In this document: piece by piece, positions 13,001 to 24,572 of the stretch | How positions within the stretch are numbered: position 1 is the first letter of the stretch | Layout: every line of letters begins with the position of its first letter | NCBI RefSeq assembly: GCF_019649055.1 | Contig: NW_026570232.1 | Coordinates: 248,001 to 312,000, forward strand | Direction of reading: 5' to 3' | Length of the DNA stretch: 64,000 nucleotides | Origin: Paramacrobiotus metropolitanus | Taxonomy: Eukaryota; Tardigrada; Eutardigrada; Parachela; Macrobiotidae | The notes under the pieces: model-generated | The model's database searches: none | Seen by the model: only the letters and a program-made list of their open reading frames with translations | Told to the model about the DNA's origin: nothing | Made by a program: the position numbers and the translations under genes

Positions 13001-16000
13001 ATTCACCCAACCGGACGTTCCACAGATGGAATTACCCGTATCCAGCAAGACATCAACATTCTGAAACGTGACCTGCGCTCGTCGTCCGATCTGGCAAACA
13101 GATCTTTAGCCATGCGGTGTGTTGCTTGTTTTGTATCGAAATCAATCTGATACACACTGAGATTGGTCAATATTTCGCTTCATTGATCATGTCTACTCCT
13201 ATAGGTTCCGTCTGAGGGAAGAACGGGACAATCTCGTCTTACGGTTGCGTGATGTTATGCGTCGTCAGGCCTCACTTGAATCCGAGTTGCGGAGGTACAA
13301 AAATGCCATTGTTGATACAGTTTTTGTTTAGCTAATGCTGTTGTACCCATACTGTATCAAAACGATGAATAAATATTTCTTTTCAAAAATGCAGTTGCGC
13401 ATCAGATGAAATGTAGCAAACATGCTCAATTGAGCGAGAAGAATGTTATTTTTACAGTAGAGTAATGGTCGAATTAAAAAAAGTTGAACGGGGTTTTTTT
13501 CGGAAGCATTTGGCTGAAGTTGGTGTTTTGCAGTTTGTCCACAAGTACTCTGTCTATTTCCTCGGCATCCAGTCGGGGTTCGCTTAGTGGAAGCACCGTA
13601 TCCACAGGCAGTCTGGGCTCGACGGGTTCGTTGGATCTTCTGCGTCCGGCTGTTCTTCCTGCTGTCAACATGCTGGATTTGCAAAAACGGGTGGAAAGGC
13701 TGCTGAGCCAGAGTTCCAGTTTGCAGTCATTTGACGAGTTCTTCGAAGAAACGCAAAAGATGCAGCCGCAGTATCGTGTACGCACCGTATACTAACCAGT
13801 CCTTTATGAATCAAATTTTCTTGTCATACGAATTTTCTAAAATATATTTACCCAGAAAATATGGCACCATACATCCTAGCTTATGAATTTTGCTTTCCTT
13901 GTGTGTGAAGAAATCAGTCGCACAGTTCTGCAATATAATTATCATGACTTCACTGTATTTTATGTCCAGTTGTATTTGATTTAGATTGCGGGTCATCATT
14001 TGGATGCCGGTGCATCGCGTCCAGTATGTCAATCGACGCAGTGTATAGTTTGCAACGGATACGAATGGTTGCCGCATGATAGGCAGATGCTGGAGCAGAA
14101 CAATAGACCAGTTCAGTTTACGAATGGGGCCCCATTAAGTACACCTACTGCTGGGTTCGCCCTACACGAACGATGCCATCTGTGTACAACAAAACCCCCG
14201 TTGCAGCCCAACGTGGACGATATGGGCTACCAGTCATATGGGCAATCCCACTGTTTCAACGTACGGGAACACACCCCTCGTTATGAAAATTATCTCCCTA
14301 GCAGGTATTGGCAGCTCATACTTTCAGTGTACCATTTTTTTAATTTTTTATGAGAGTAAAGAGTTTCCCTTTGCTTTTGGTTTTGTGAATTAGGTGAGTT
14401 TTAATTTTTTGTTACTATCGCAGTGGCAACGACCTTTACGATCCTCCCATAACAAGACCGAATGAGCCGGCATTGAGTCCGATCTGTGAAATGGGGAACT
14501 CGGAAAGTGCTCCCACACCCTTTGATAGCCAGTTCCGGAATAGATCGTCCGAATCGGTACGATTGATTGACAAAATTAACAATAATGGACAACACCGATT
14601 TCCATTTAGAAATTATGTGGTATGAACGTCTTTAGCTGCATTCCATCGTTATATTACCACTTTTTTGACGGGAAAATAAATATAATAACAGGAAAATGTT
14701 TGCAAAAATGGAAATAACAGGAAAATGGAGTTCATTATAATAGCAGGAAAATATTTGCCGATTGAATTGCAGAGAAGTGAGAGTTTATAGGCAAAAGGAT
14801 GTAATAAATGCCGCAACATTAAACTGATCTTCCGTATCGTATTTCTTCAGGTAACTGGTGATAGTGGCGTGTATGAAGGAACATCAGTGTTAACGGAAAT
14901 GCGCACTGAACGGATATCCACAACGCAGCTGTTGATTCGCCTGTGGTATGGGAAACGTGACGGCATCCTGAATATCGGTCTGGAAAAATTAACCAACATT
15001 TTCGCCCTGGATCCTCCATCAAACTCTCAGGTGCGCTTCATAGCTTTTTGCATGGATTTGACAAGTATGTGAACTTTGATTGAGCTTATTGTTCGATTGA
15101 TAGATTGGTATTCGCGTGTCGGTGTTACCACCTGACGGCTCTAGCTGTGATGCGTTCGCCAGCAAGCAGCATCCATTAGCCGGCAATTTGGGCTTTGTTG
15201 AGGTCTTTCAGTGCCCTTTGCGGCCGAATGTGTTGCCAACGAAGACGCTAGATGTCAGTGTATGGGCAACTCAAATTCCCAGCGGTGCTGCTGAATGTTT
15301 GGTGAGTGGGCCTTTCGTGTAAATGGGATAAAGTAATGTGCGATCAAGGAAAATTAACGAATTTGTTCGCTGTGCAGGGGAATTCTCTGATCGGTCTGGC
15401 TGAATACTCGGAGATAAGCAGCTTAACCAAGTGGTTTAGCGTGGTCAAGACTGATAGACAGCCGGATAAGTTGTCGCTGAGCCGGGATTTGCAGCTGTTG
15501 AAGATCCGGGATACGGAAACATCATTCATTTCCAGTTTATTAGCCAGCTCATCGCTGTCGACAGCACGAGTGGAGTGTGATGCCGAGGATCATCTGGATG
15601 GGGGTAAAACTGACAGGTAAACGGCTGCGATAAGCTTTTTTGCTGCACGAGCAAAAAAGGCTTTCTGATTTCAAACAGAAATGCGATTGTACCGGTTTTT
15701 ACAATAATAATTATGGTTAATACAAGTATTTATTTTATTTGCTTCCCATGTTGATATAAGCAGTCAAAATACTGAAAACAGATTCGAAATTTGAAATTCA
15801 GTTACTGGAATAATTACATATTTTGATTTTGAAATTGTAATCCGCACTATAGCGCTAATTTATTTTTCTGATCTAAATAGGATAGGCTTTTCAACCACAA
15901 TTGTTGATAGCTCAGTAAGCAGGTGGATGATGGATCGATAATAGATGCTTAAGATTGATCTGTGGTGTTTTACTTCATCGCGGATATGCTAGAAAATGGT

Positions 16001-18781
16001 ATAATTTAATTGAAATGGAGATTTTCTTTAATTTATCCGTTGTGCATGTGATAGTGTCAATAATTTTGCCGATCGACTTTCGCTCTGTATGTAAATGTAA
16101 ACTCGGCTTGTAGGATCTGATGTGTTCAGTGTGCTTGAAGCGGAGCTCATTGTCATTCTCCAGTATTCTGAAGTGCGAGATCAATATATTTGCTTGCCGG
16201 CGCTCGTTTTTTTCGCGATCATGAACATAATAGCTCCCTAATGCATATGCAGCGCGAACAAAGTGTTATTGATTCGGTTTATGTGCTGATTGGGACCTCT
16301 TTTTTTGCTCTTATCAAACATCAGTGAGTAATAGAGTATTCTCATCTTCTCCATCCTTGCAGTGACTGTAATTCCGTGATAATTCGCGAAGAAAGCAGCG
16401 ACGAATCGACGCTGGCTTGCTCCTCACAAGCCTCCACCCTAACGCGCGGCCAGCGGCCTGGAGTTTACGACGTTTTTGATGTATGTGCTTGGAAGGCTAA
16501 ATACGAGTATTATCGTACATACGAGTGTGAATTCATCAATAAGTTCGGTCCAGTGAATTGATGTTGCAAAAAAAATAATTTGTGAAACAATTCGTAAATC
16601 GACGAATAAGTATGAGCACTCGACGTGCAAGCGAAATATCATGTATGTTTTATAAAGGACAGAATCGAATATTAACGCAAATGTTTCTGATATGGTTTGT
16701 CCCTTTATATGTTGTGTTTTCAAATCACGAACAGCAAGACAAGTTTCAAACAAAATAAACTGTGTCGAAAAAAGTTTTGAGTTGTTGATATGTGTGTTAA
16801 GAAGTGTGACGAAGCGTTCTCGTACGTGCAGGAGGAGCATGAAGTTTCGAGTGAGGAAGACGAGATCACTTCACAAATCCCAGCCGACTCGCATTCATCC
16901 TCTGATTTGTCCGTCTTGGGCCATCCTTCATCGAGTCTGGCGGCGGAAAGCGGTTATGGACATTCCGGTGACGCTCTAGGCGAACTGTGTGATAAAGAGA
17001 CCAATACGGAATCCGGCGCGTCGGTGCTGGGCGGTTGGTCGGTGGGTGGAAAGAGCAACGGCGCTGCCTTGCGGCGATCGCATACTCTGAATATTCGAGC
17101 GGAAGCGCACCAGACGGGGTAAGGGGATGGAATATATGAATGTTTATTTTGTTTAGAATGATCTTTTAATTGGATTTTTTGTATTGGTGCAGAATATACA
17201 ACTGCCGGCTGAACCGCAGTGACAGCGACAGCTGCGTGCCGTGTCAAAAGAGCGGCGACGATTCTTTTGCGAGAAATACACTGGAGCGCAGAAGTTTGCG
17301 CTGGAAGCGGCCAACGAAGAACGGTTCATCTTTATCGGCACACTCTTCAACACACCGCCCGGTGGCTGTAAAGACGGCGCTGGAATGGGAGCTTAGTTTA
17401 AAGGTGGGTCAAGTTTTTTCTATTTTTAAATTTAGCTTTATGTAAGACGGTATGCTCATAAGGCAAGAGGATGAACTTATTTCACCTGATCTGAATTGCC
17501 GGTAAACTACATTGTGCGCAAAACGTAAATTCGCGTTAACGGCGCTGTATTCCTTTTCGAAACGGCTTCATTTTTCTCCTTGTGATTGGTAAAGAGGAAT
17601 TTTCGCGACGTGCCTCTTATAACGTTCAAATCTTTTAATTGTATATGTACTGCCCATCGTATAGCTTCGTATATTTTGTCTAATTGTGTTTCATCTCGTT
17701 CGATTTCGCCGATTTGTGTACGATTAGTTTTAATTGTAGGCGTCGCAGATTAAACTGCAGAATCTAAACGAAGAAGTCAGCCGTCTGCGTAACCTTGCGG
17801 AGAAACTTATTCAAGTAAAGAACAGTTCGGAAAACGAGCTACCAGATTGGTTTGCTGATCTCGAAAAAGACCTGGATACCGCATGTCCTCAAAAATTTGA
17901 AACGGTAAGAATATTTTTGAAAAGTGCGACGTAATAGTTGCTTTCTTTGAGCTATTTTTATATGCATAACACGGCCGCAGCTTTTGTTCAGGTATTATAT
18001 GTACTTCGATTTAGAAATTATTAACTTGTAAGTGTATGCATGAGAAATTCATCATGAACTTGATTTTCCTTAGTTTGCAACTTCGAAGAATTGAATGAAT
18101 TAGAATTTGATGTTTCGCCACATTCATTGACACCGAATCGCTCAAGAAGTCTGCATTAATGTGCAGTAGCTGAACATGCATCTTTTTACAGAGCGGCCCC
18201 GGCACACCTCGCACCTCAAAAGTTAACCGTATGCTACGGAAAACCTTGAAAGAAATTCAAAAGTTTCAACGTACTCGCGGACATTCGGAAGATTTAACAG
18301 ATTTCAGGTAATTGCTATTATATGGACGCTGGTTTTTAAAGTTGTATTAAATTTCCATATCTGATACATTAACAGCGTAAATGACATCATGAGAACCGAT
18401 CGATATAGGTAACATGATTTTTATAGAAAAACCATGGCTTCCTTCTTGGACACCGGTCATCGTGTGCCATTATCGGATGCTTTATATCATCCCCATGATG
18501 CTCCACCATCAGAGGGGCAGCAAACGTCCGTAGCGGAGAAAGTCATTCCGCATCCGAAGCACAGGCCGAACATCTTGATACCGAACATCGGTCACTGTCC
18601 GCCAGCGCACAGTCGGTCACAGTGGCTTCGCCCGAAGCCTCCGCGAACGCAGTGGACACCGTGGCGCCGGCTGACACGCCCTTGCGGCCCGAATTCCCTC
18701 ATCATTTCCCCAACAAAGTTCGCGTCTTTGCTCCGCAGAAATTCTTTACCAAAGATCGGCAAGGCGTGGAAGTGTAGTTAA
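4038..18781 (+). CDS. WWC1: KIBRA/WWC family protein (WW-WW-coiled coil-C2-aPKC region), Hippo-pathway scaffold
   Basis: About 21 exons join in phase to roughly 1287 residues (human about 1113). In order: WW1 in exon 1 (4038-4192; [28 protein letters not shown]); WW2 split over 11063-11172 and 11454-11548 ([20 protein letters not shown] then FDDPR, lacking the second Trp, as in human WW2); coiled coil from 11905 ([17 protein letters not shown]); a Ser/Gly-rich linker at 13534-13777 ([13 protein letters not shown]); a C2 domain at about 14851-15500 ([20 protein letters not shown]); an acidic stretch with DKETNTE at 16832-17118; the conserved aPKC-binding part ([22 protein letters not shown]) at 17193-17403; and a C-terminal coiled coil. 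Known role: upstream activator of Hippo signalling with Merlin, and an aPKC partner. Intron 1 is 6.87 kb; the rest are short. The extreme C-terminus is uncertain because another frame is also open (see findings). Confidence 0.93.
18511..18777 (+). other. alternative reading frame for the KIBRA C-terminus ending in a PDZ-type Val
   Basis: Inside the last KIBRA exon a second frame is open to a TAG at 18775-18777 and ends in [13 protein letters not shown] proteins normally end in a PDZ-like ligand (human ADDV), whereas the frame contiguous with the upstream coding sequence ends in KAWKCS. A one-base loss in the GGGG run near 18512-18515, or a tiny intron, would connect the frames. Inference only. 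Confidence 0.5.
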
Positions 18782-19201
18782 TTTAAACGCTGTATTCTGT
18801 TTGTATGAGTTCTCTGGTGTGTTGTATTTTATTTTTGGGGTGCCGTGTTTGCCGTGAAGTGAGGCGTATATTGCTTGAGTTTCTATTTTGGTGAGAAATT
18901 TTTATTTAAAATGGTTTTTGTTTGACAAAATCTCTTTTTTGTGTCACTGCACAAGAATCGTTCGAAGTCTCAGATTTTGTTACTTTGAAAAGATATTTCT
19001 GATTTTGTTTGTTAATATACACTGCACTGGAAGAAATCAAACAAAGATTCGTCAGTAACAGACAACAGTGTCTCTAGTGCGCAAAATTTACTTTGGCTGC
19101 AGAAATTAATCGAACATAACAATCTAGATAATATTACTGACTGCCATGCAATCACATCAAAACTGAAAAGACTTACACAAGACTGAAAGCAATGATCGCG
19201 T
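18782..19201. other. tail-to-tail spacer between KIBRA and RECQL5
   Basis: The spacer is 420 nt and shared by the two convergent 3' ends, so their 3' UTRs may overlap. I see no gene in it. A short minus-strand ORF at 19012-19299 overlaps the RECQL5 3' end in another frame and is treated as a shadow. Confidence 0.55.
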
Positions 19202-22200
19202 TTACTCAATGATGATTGCTTTGCTGGAGGAAGATCCATCCGGTTTAGTATCGTTATCCTCTCCAATAGGCACAAAATGAACCGGTTTGTACTCGCCATC
19301 TTTAGTAACTGTCGCCCATGTCTTCAGCTTCCCGTTTTCCATTACACGAATCAGCTGCCCAGGAGAATGCGAAGTTACGCCGGGTGAAATAGGACTTTTG
19401 TCAGCAACCTTCGTTTCACTACTCGGAGAAGGCGAAGTTTCGCGTTTTTTTACAACCAGACTATCTTTCGGAGATTTCGCGGGTAGAGGATCTTCTTGTG
19501 GTTTCGACAGAAAATCTTTCATAGAACTCTGACGCGACAACGACGACTGGGTAGAATTTTGTCGACTAAATTTCAATTCCATGGACGAAACTTGGTCCAT
19601 TCAGATTTTCAATGCCAGCTTTCTCTGATTTCGGCTTTTCGGAGTCTGCAGATTTTTCTTGCGCCACTTTGCCCAATTTGTTCACTTTGGCCGCTTTATC
19701 GGGTTTCTCCAGAACAGGGCGTCCGGTTTTCATTTCCCCAACGCTCCTCGTGCCACTTAATTTCTTTTTCAGTGACTGGTTATCACAAATCGCTTCCTCA
19801 GATTTCAGCAACGCACTAGCTGTCTGGAATCCTGAAAACGGCATACTGCTGGTACGGGCAATGGGCCCAGAAGTAGGCGGTTCTCCTGCTTCATCAGTGC
19901 CTCCGATATCCTGCTCCAATTTCTCATTTTCCCTCAAGGCTTTTCGGTAGCGGTCAACAGTCAGCTTGTACGTCTGAGGCAGCTTGGAAGCCCGATAGGC
20001 TTCGTATTCCAGATGCACGGCGCGTCGTTGCGCATTAAATGGGTTGTCACTGGTCTGGATGGTTTCGAAAAGAATATTAACGGCCTTATGCCGGGCGTCC
20101 ACATGCAGTCCTTTAATACGACTAGCCGCCGGATCCTGCAATAGCGAAGTCGTGGCCAAGAACTTCTTCACGTTTGATGGGACAACGGCTGAATCGGAAG
20201 CCACACGGCGGCGCTTAGCTAATTCGCCGCGAATGAAATCAGTGCTGCCGGTTGGACGGGCTTCGTGGTCTTCAACATCGTCTCCCCTCCATGATTCCAG
20301 ACCATGACTGACAAATGATTGACAGTTACAAGAAACCATGTCTAATCATACAGTAAACTTCTAAATACCAACAGTTAGATAAATTAGTTTTTGTGGGCTT
20401 TAATAGAGCACTTCTATCTGAAGTCGCTGTCGTGAGATCAGTCTATGTAAGTGAAAGTGATTTACCGGTTGAGACCGGATTCTCGCCAGTCTTCGTCTCC
20501 TGCATCTTCATCATCGTCAAACGCTCTTTTGTTATAACGAAATTTCGGAGCAAAGGGATCACAAACGCCAGACAATTTTGCACGATTACTTGGCGTTGTC
20601 CGGGATTTTTACAATGATCACAGTTCTTCCTGCATTCCGGTGGGGCATCTCCAAAATATTCAGCAATCATGCCGTGACGACACCTGAAACAATTACAACA
20701 CGATTGATGATAAATACATAAATGTAAGCGAGTTATTAAAAGTCACTTACTTGCTCACAGTAGCATATCTCACCATTGCTTCAAATCGTGCAATCACTGC
20801 TTTCTTATTGTAAGGCACCTTGGCTGCTTCCTGTAGATCACTTTATCTCTCCACACAAACTCCGCAGATCAAGTCCAAAAAATTACAGGCAGTAACAAGA
20901 GATAACATACCTTCTGAGAAATTTCCTGGTCCATAAAATGCTTGATGGCACCTTGATCGCTCGCGGAATAATACAATCTGGCAAACGCCGGTTTTCCGTC
21001 GCGTCCTGCCTCGACCGGATTCTTGATAGTACGCTGCCAACGATTTCACCATGCTCCTTATTGTGGCACAGACAATATCGATTTCTCCGTCCATCCATTT
21101 GTTCTGGATTTCTTCGCGGTTTTTTATACCTGCAATACATCGCTGTTTCCGCACCTGATTCCCGTGTCACTCAGACGTTGGTTTTACCTGCGTGATACGC
21201 TTCCGCTTTCAACGATGAGTTCATTCTTAAATTCTCGGCCAAACTTTCGCAGTCAATCTTTCGACGACAATAAACAATGCCAGATTTCTGAAAGAAAAGC
21301 ATATCAGAAATGTTGCAGCGTAAGAGTTTTGGGCAAATCAGAATATGGAAATGCGTGTGTGCTGCTATATTGTTTTAAGACTGCAAGAATATGTTCTCGC
21401 AGTGTTAACACAATGTACAAAGCATTAAGTTATATAAATTATTAATTTACATTAATCTCTGAGAATGTTCACCGTGAGTGTCGTACCTGCCCGGCACCGC
21501 TTTTGGCGAAAACGTTGTTACAATAATCAATCAAATTTTTCACATTCTCCACTTCTCCTCCTGCGCCGTCCGCTTTATCCACAACCTCGTAGAACAGATT
21601 CTCTCGGTATACGGGAGTTTTAAAGCGAGCTACCCTTTTCATTTCTAGCCGTGTTAAAATATCCTCAACAACGACCTTGGATGCAGTGGCTGGATCCCAA
21701 AAGAATGTGCAAAAATTACGTCAACGAAGAGATAAGAACTTCTTGCACTACCAAAACGATATCGGCTAGCACTCACCGGTTAGCGCTACAACGGGAACTC
21801 CGGGACAAAATCTACGCAATTGCCCGAGCTTCAAATAATCGCCACGAAAGTCATGTCCTGTCCGAAATATGCGAGAAGATTTCATGAAAGCTAACGTCAG
21901 GTTTGTTTCGGAAAGAAATGACGGTCCTTACCCCAATCTGCAAAAACAATGGTTTGTTAATGATTTTCCTGCGCTGCTTGTTGACTGTTAGTCAACAAGC
22001 AAGTCAACAAGCAGCGAAAATATGCAAACATTTGGCATTTATAAAAGCAAACCCTACTAAAAGCGGTTCAATTTTTTGTTTCCATACGTTTAAGCAAGAA
22101 TTTAGAAATGAAATGTATCAGTACAACACTATCCGCAAAATGCGCAGAATTGTCACGACAACCTGTGTCCACAAAATTTACTGGTATATTTTATACAGAG

Positions 22201-23078
22201 TTGACTGACTCCGGAAAATCTAGTCGCCGCAGACTGAAAAATCAAACTGTCGATACTGATAGTCCATCTGTCTCATTACACTTGCACAATGCAACAATAG
22301 TTCACCTGAAATGCAGTGAGCTTCGTCGATGACAATGGCTCGCAGAATATTCATGTTGGCTAAATGGGTGATTAATTCTCGTGTTCGATGGGTAGCGCAT
22401 TGTTCGGGTGTGAGATAGAGAAATTTGTACGGACATCCTTCGCTGTTTTTCAGATCGTTCTCCACGGTAACACGCTCTTTTTCGTTCAATTTGGAATTAA
22501 TAGTGGTGCAGGGGATTTTGGCATTTTTCAGCACTGTTAGCTGATCATGGATCAGCGCCAGGAGTGGACTGACCACGATGCTCAATCCTTTGCCAACTGC
22601 TCCAGGAAGCACTGTAAAAAATCAGACCATTCGTACCTAAAAAATCTCTTTCCAAAAACTACAGAAATCGCACTGGAAATTACGGCTTGGAAGCGACAAT
22701 TAATATACACATTTAGCCAAAAAACAGCGAACTTACTGTAAGTCAGAGATTTTCCGGCACCTGTAACCGTAAAAAATAAACAGAAAACTGCAGTTTGACA
22801 AATTCCGAAATGGAAGCTGTATGTTTTACCCGTGGGCATGGAAATGAATACATCTTTTTTACATTTTCCCACTTCTTCCGCCGCCTGCTTTTGTAAAGGA
22901 CTGAAATCAGTGTCGGTGAACGGAATGAAAAGAATATCTGAACAGCGTCCGTAATTTAACACAGCCAAGACAAGAAATCGTCTTGCTGCAATAAATTCTA
23001 CCTCTTGTAGGATTTATGGCCAAAAATCTTTGCCAAACCTCGAAGAAGTTCTTGTGGAGATACAACGAGCTGGTCCAT
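19202..23078 (-). CDS. RECQL5: RecQ-family DNA helicase of the RECQL5 type, helicase core damaged or missing a motif in this assembly
   Basis: Exons, 5' to 3' on the minus strand: 23078-23002, 22900-22830, 22760-22737 (24 nt), 22611-22306, 21937-21932 (6 nt), 21857-21777, 21689-21487, 21287-21188, 21129-20911, 20830-20751, 20683-20466, 20307-19202. Motif 0/I ([26 protein letters not shown]), motif Ia ([14 protein letters not shown]), motif II (DEAHCIS), motif III (VALTATAS) and motif VI (AAYYQESGR) are readable, as is the RecQ zinc region ([20 protein letters not shown]). The downstream part matches the RECQL5 KIX/IRI-like region ([29 protein letters not shown]), and QSSMKDFL resembles a PCNA-binding PIP box. 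RECQL5 is a 3'-5' helicase that restrains RNA polymerase II and strips RAD51. Breaks: motif V is absent after CATI; there is one extra base inside GRAGRD near 21020, a one-base loss near 20600, and a frame change near 19590. This is either a decaying copy or an assembly artefact. Confidence 0.85.
21932..21937 (-). other. predicted 6-nt microexon of RECQL5
   Basis: On the minus strand a TTTTTGCAG acceptor is followed by ATTGGG and then a GTAAGG donor. With the last base of the upstream exon (ending TGC ATT TCA G) and the next exon (GA CAT GAC TTT CGT) it restores C-I-S-D-W-G-H-D-F-R, matching the invariant RecQ motif HC(I/V)SQWGHDFR after the DEAH box. Without it the Trp-Gly pair is lost. Phases on both sides agree. 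Confidence 0.7.
21973..22015. repeat. 14-bp inverted repeat plus a third partial copy in a RECQL5 intron
   Basis: GCTGCTTGTTGACT (21973-21986) is the perfect reverse complement of AGTCAACAAGCAGC (22002-22015), and an 11-base copy, AGTCAACAAGC, sits between them (21990-22000). Two mutually exclusive hairpins are therefore possible, one with a very short loop. It lies in the intron, 36-78 nt upstream of the 6-nt microexon on the transcribed strand. Confidence 0.8.
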
Positions 23079-24149
23079 TTCTGTTTGGCTCTTACTGCGC
23101 CAAGGTTGAATCTGGTATTCTACAACCACCCCAAGCTATCAACTTAAAAAACACGCGATGATTAATAATCATTAACAAAACGAAAGCATCGGAGCACAGA
23201 ATCCTTACTTTACGCTTTACAATCCCGATCGTATGGGAATAATCATCGCTAGCGTTTTTGTCTGGATGGAACCGTCACAGCACAGAAACTCAGCGTAATT
23301 CCAGGAACTGCCAATAATATTAAGATGACAGTTTTAACTTTTAAGCTCTTACAGAAAAATGAGATGATCAAAACTCCAAAGGCGATACAACTCTAACAGT
23401 CTAACTTATAAATTATATGCCATCATGCCAACATAAAACTGGATGATGCACAGAAATGGCAGCGGATTCATCGATATGCAGAGTCAAATGTAAATATGTG
23501 AATTTGACTGCCTCTTTGGAAGGTTGGCATAAGGTCACCATTTATCAGGAAGTTTCGAACTCTCGACCCTTCAACTGGCTTCCTATGAAATCTTTGTTTA
23601 CTTTTTATTTTTTTTTTGCATAAGTCGAAATAGCCTTTTCTCCATTATATTATAAGCAGCTTTGCACCAAGAAAAAAGCAACGCTCTGCTTTCCTACCCC
23701 GTCCGGCTGAACTTCTTCAACGCGAGCAACAAACTCAAGGTACGTAAAACGACCAAGGTATGTCGTCATCAGGTCTTCCCACAATGTGCCAGAACGTCGC
23801 TCCTGTTCGAAGACTCAGATCTTGGGGATCTTCAAGATTGCATAAACTCGCACCCTATTTTATGGGCATACCTCTCATTGCAGTGTGAAAGTGGTCGATG
23901 CGGGTTCATTTCTTTAAAATATTAGTTCCCACTTGTGCTACTAGTTTATTTCATGACCTTTTGGCTTGTACAGATACATGCAGTACTCACTCGTATGATA
24001 GCTCAGAGCCGATTTCGATTGGCGACAGAATACGTACAGGGCGCACCAGCAGCACCGTAAAGGCAAACAAGAGTTAAGAAACATGTTTATTTAGGTACAA
24101 ATTAAAGTAACGTTCTCCGTTTTTTAAGTGTTAAGAAAACGCCAGCGCG
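23079..24149. other. spacer between the divergent RECQL5 and eIF1 genes
   Basis: About 1.07 kb between two divergent start codons; it must hold both promoters and leaders. A plus-strand ORF at 23662-23925 has no recognisable domain. I see no convincing TATA or initiator. Confidence 0.5.
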
Positions 24150-24572
24150 ATGGATGAACAAATACTAGCCAATCGACCGTTTGATGCGTTCGCTGATGCA
24201 GTCGCCGCGGAAGGCGAAAAGGCAACCGACCATATTGTCCACATTCGTATCCAGCAGCGAAACGGTCGAAAAACACTGACCACGGTGCAAGGGATAAGCG
24301 ACGAGTTCGATAAGAAAAAGATCGTTCGTGCATGCAAAAAGACATTCTGTTGCAACGGAACTGTCGTAAGAATTATTGCGAGTGATCTTTACCTACGCGT
24401 ACTGCAGTCTGCATCTGCAGATGCGATATTGAATATGATTTTCTTACAGGTCGAACACCCGGAATATGGAGAGGTTATCCAGTTTCAAGGAGACCAGCGA
24501 AACCATATCTGCCGTTTTTTGACGGAAAACGCGATTGTTAAACCGAGTCAGCTAAAAGTGCATGGTTTTTAG
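24150..24572 (+). CDS. EIF1: translation initiation factor eIF1 (SUI1 domain)
   Basis: Two exons (24150-24365, 24450-24572) give 112 residues, against 113 in human. The SUI1 fold reads HIRIQQRNGRKTLTTVQGI, KKTFCCNGTV, then EHPEYGEVIQFQGDQR and the end QLKVHGF, nearly identical to animal eIF1. It binds the 40S subunit near the P site, keeps the scanning complex open and rejects non-AUG or poor-context starts. The start ATG has G at -3 and G at +4, a good context, unlike the deliberately poor context of many eIF1 genes, so autoregulation through a weak start is not visible here. The 84-nt intron has no in-frame stop and is a multiple of three (see findings). eIF5, its functional opponent, lies 9 kb downstream. 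Confidence 0.97.
   Translation: MDEQILANRPFDAFADAVAAEGEKATDHIVHIRIQQRNGRKTLTTVQGISDEFDKKKIVRACKKTFCCNGTVVRIIASDLYLRVLQSASADAILNMIFLQVEHPEYGEVIQFQGDQRNHICRFLTENAIVKPSQLKVHGF

Noticed and set aside
13474-13785. 103-codon minus-strand ORF opposite a KIBRA exon
   Set aside because: Antisense shadow of the Ser/Gly-rich KIBRA linker exon.
22220-22306. Extension of the RECQL5 DEAH-box exon past 22306
   Set aside because: The ORF runs on, but the sequence loses all RecQ similarity exactly at a GTGAAC donor, and the microexon solution restores the family motif.
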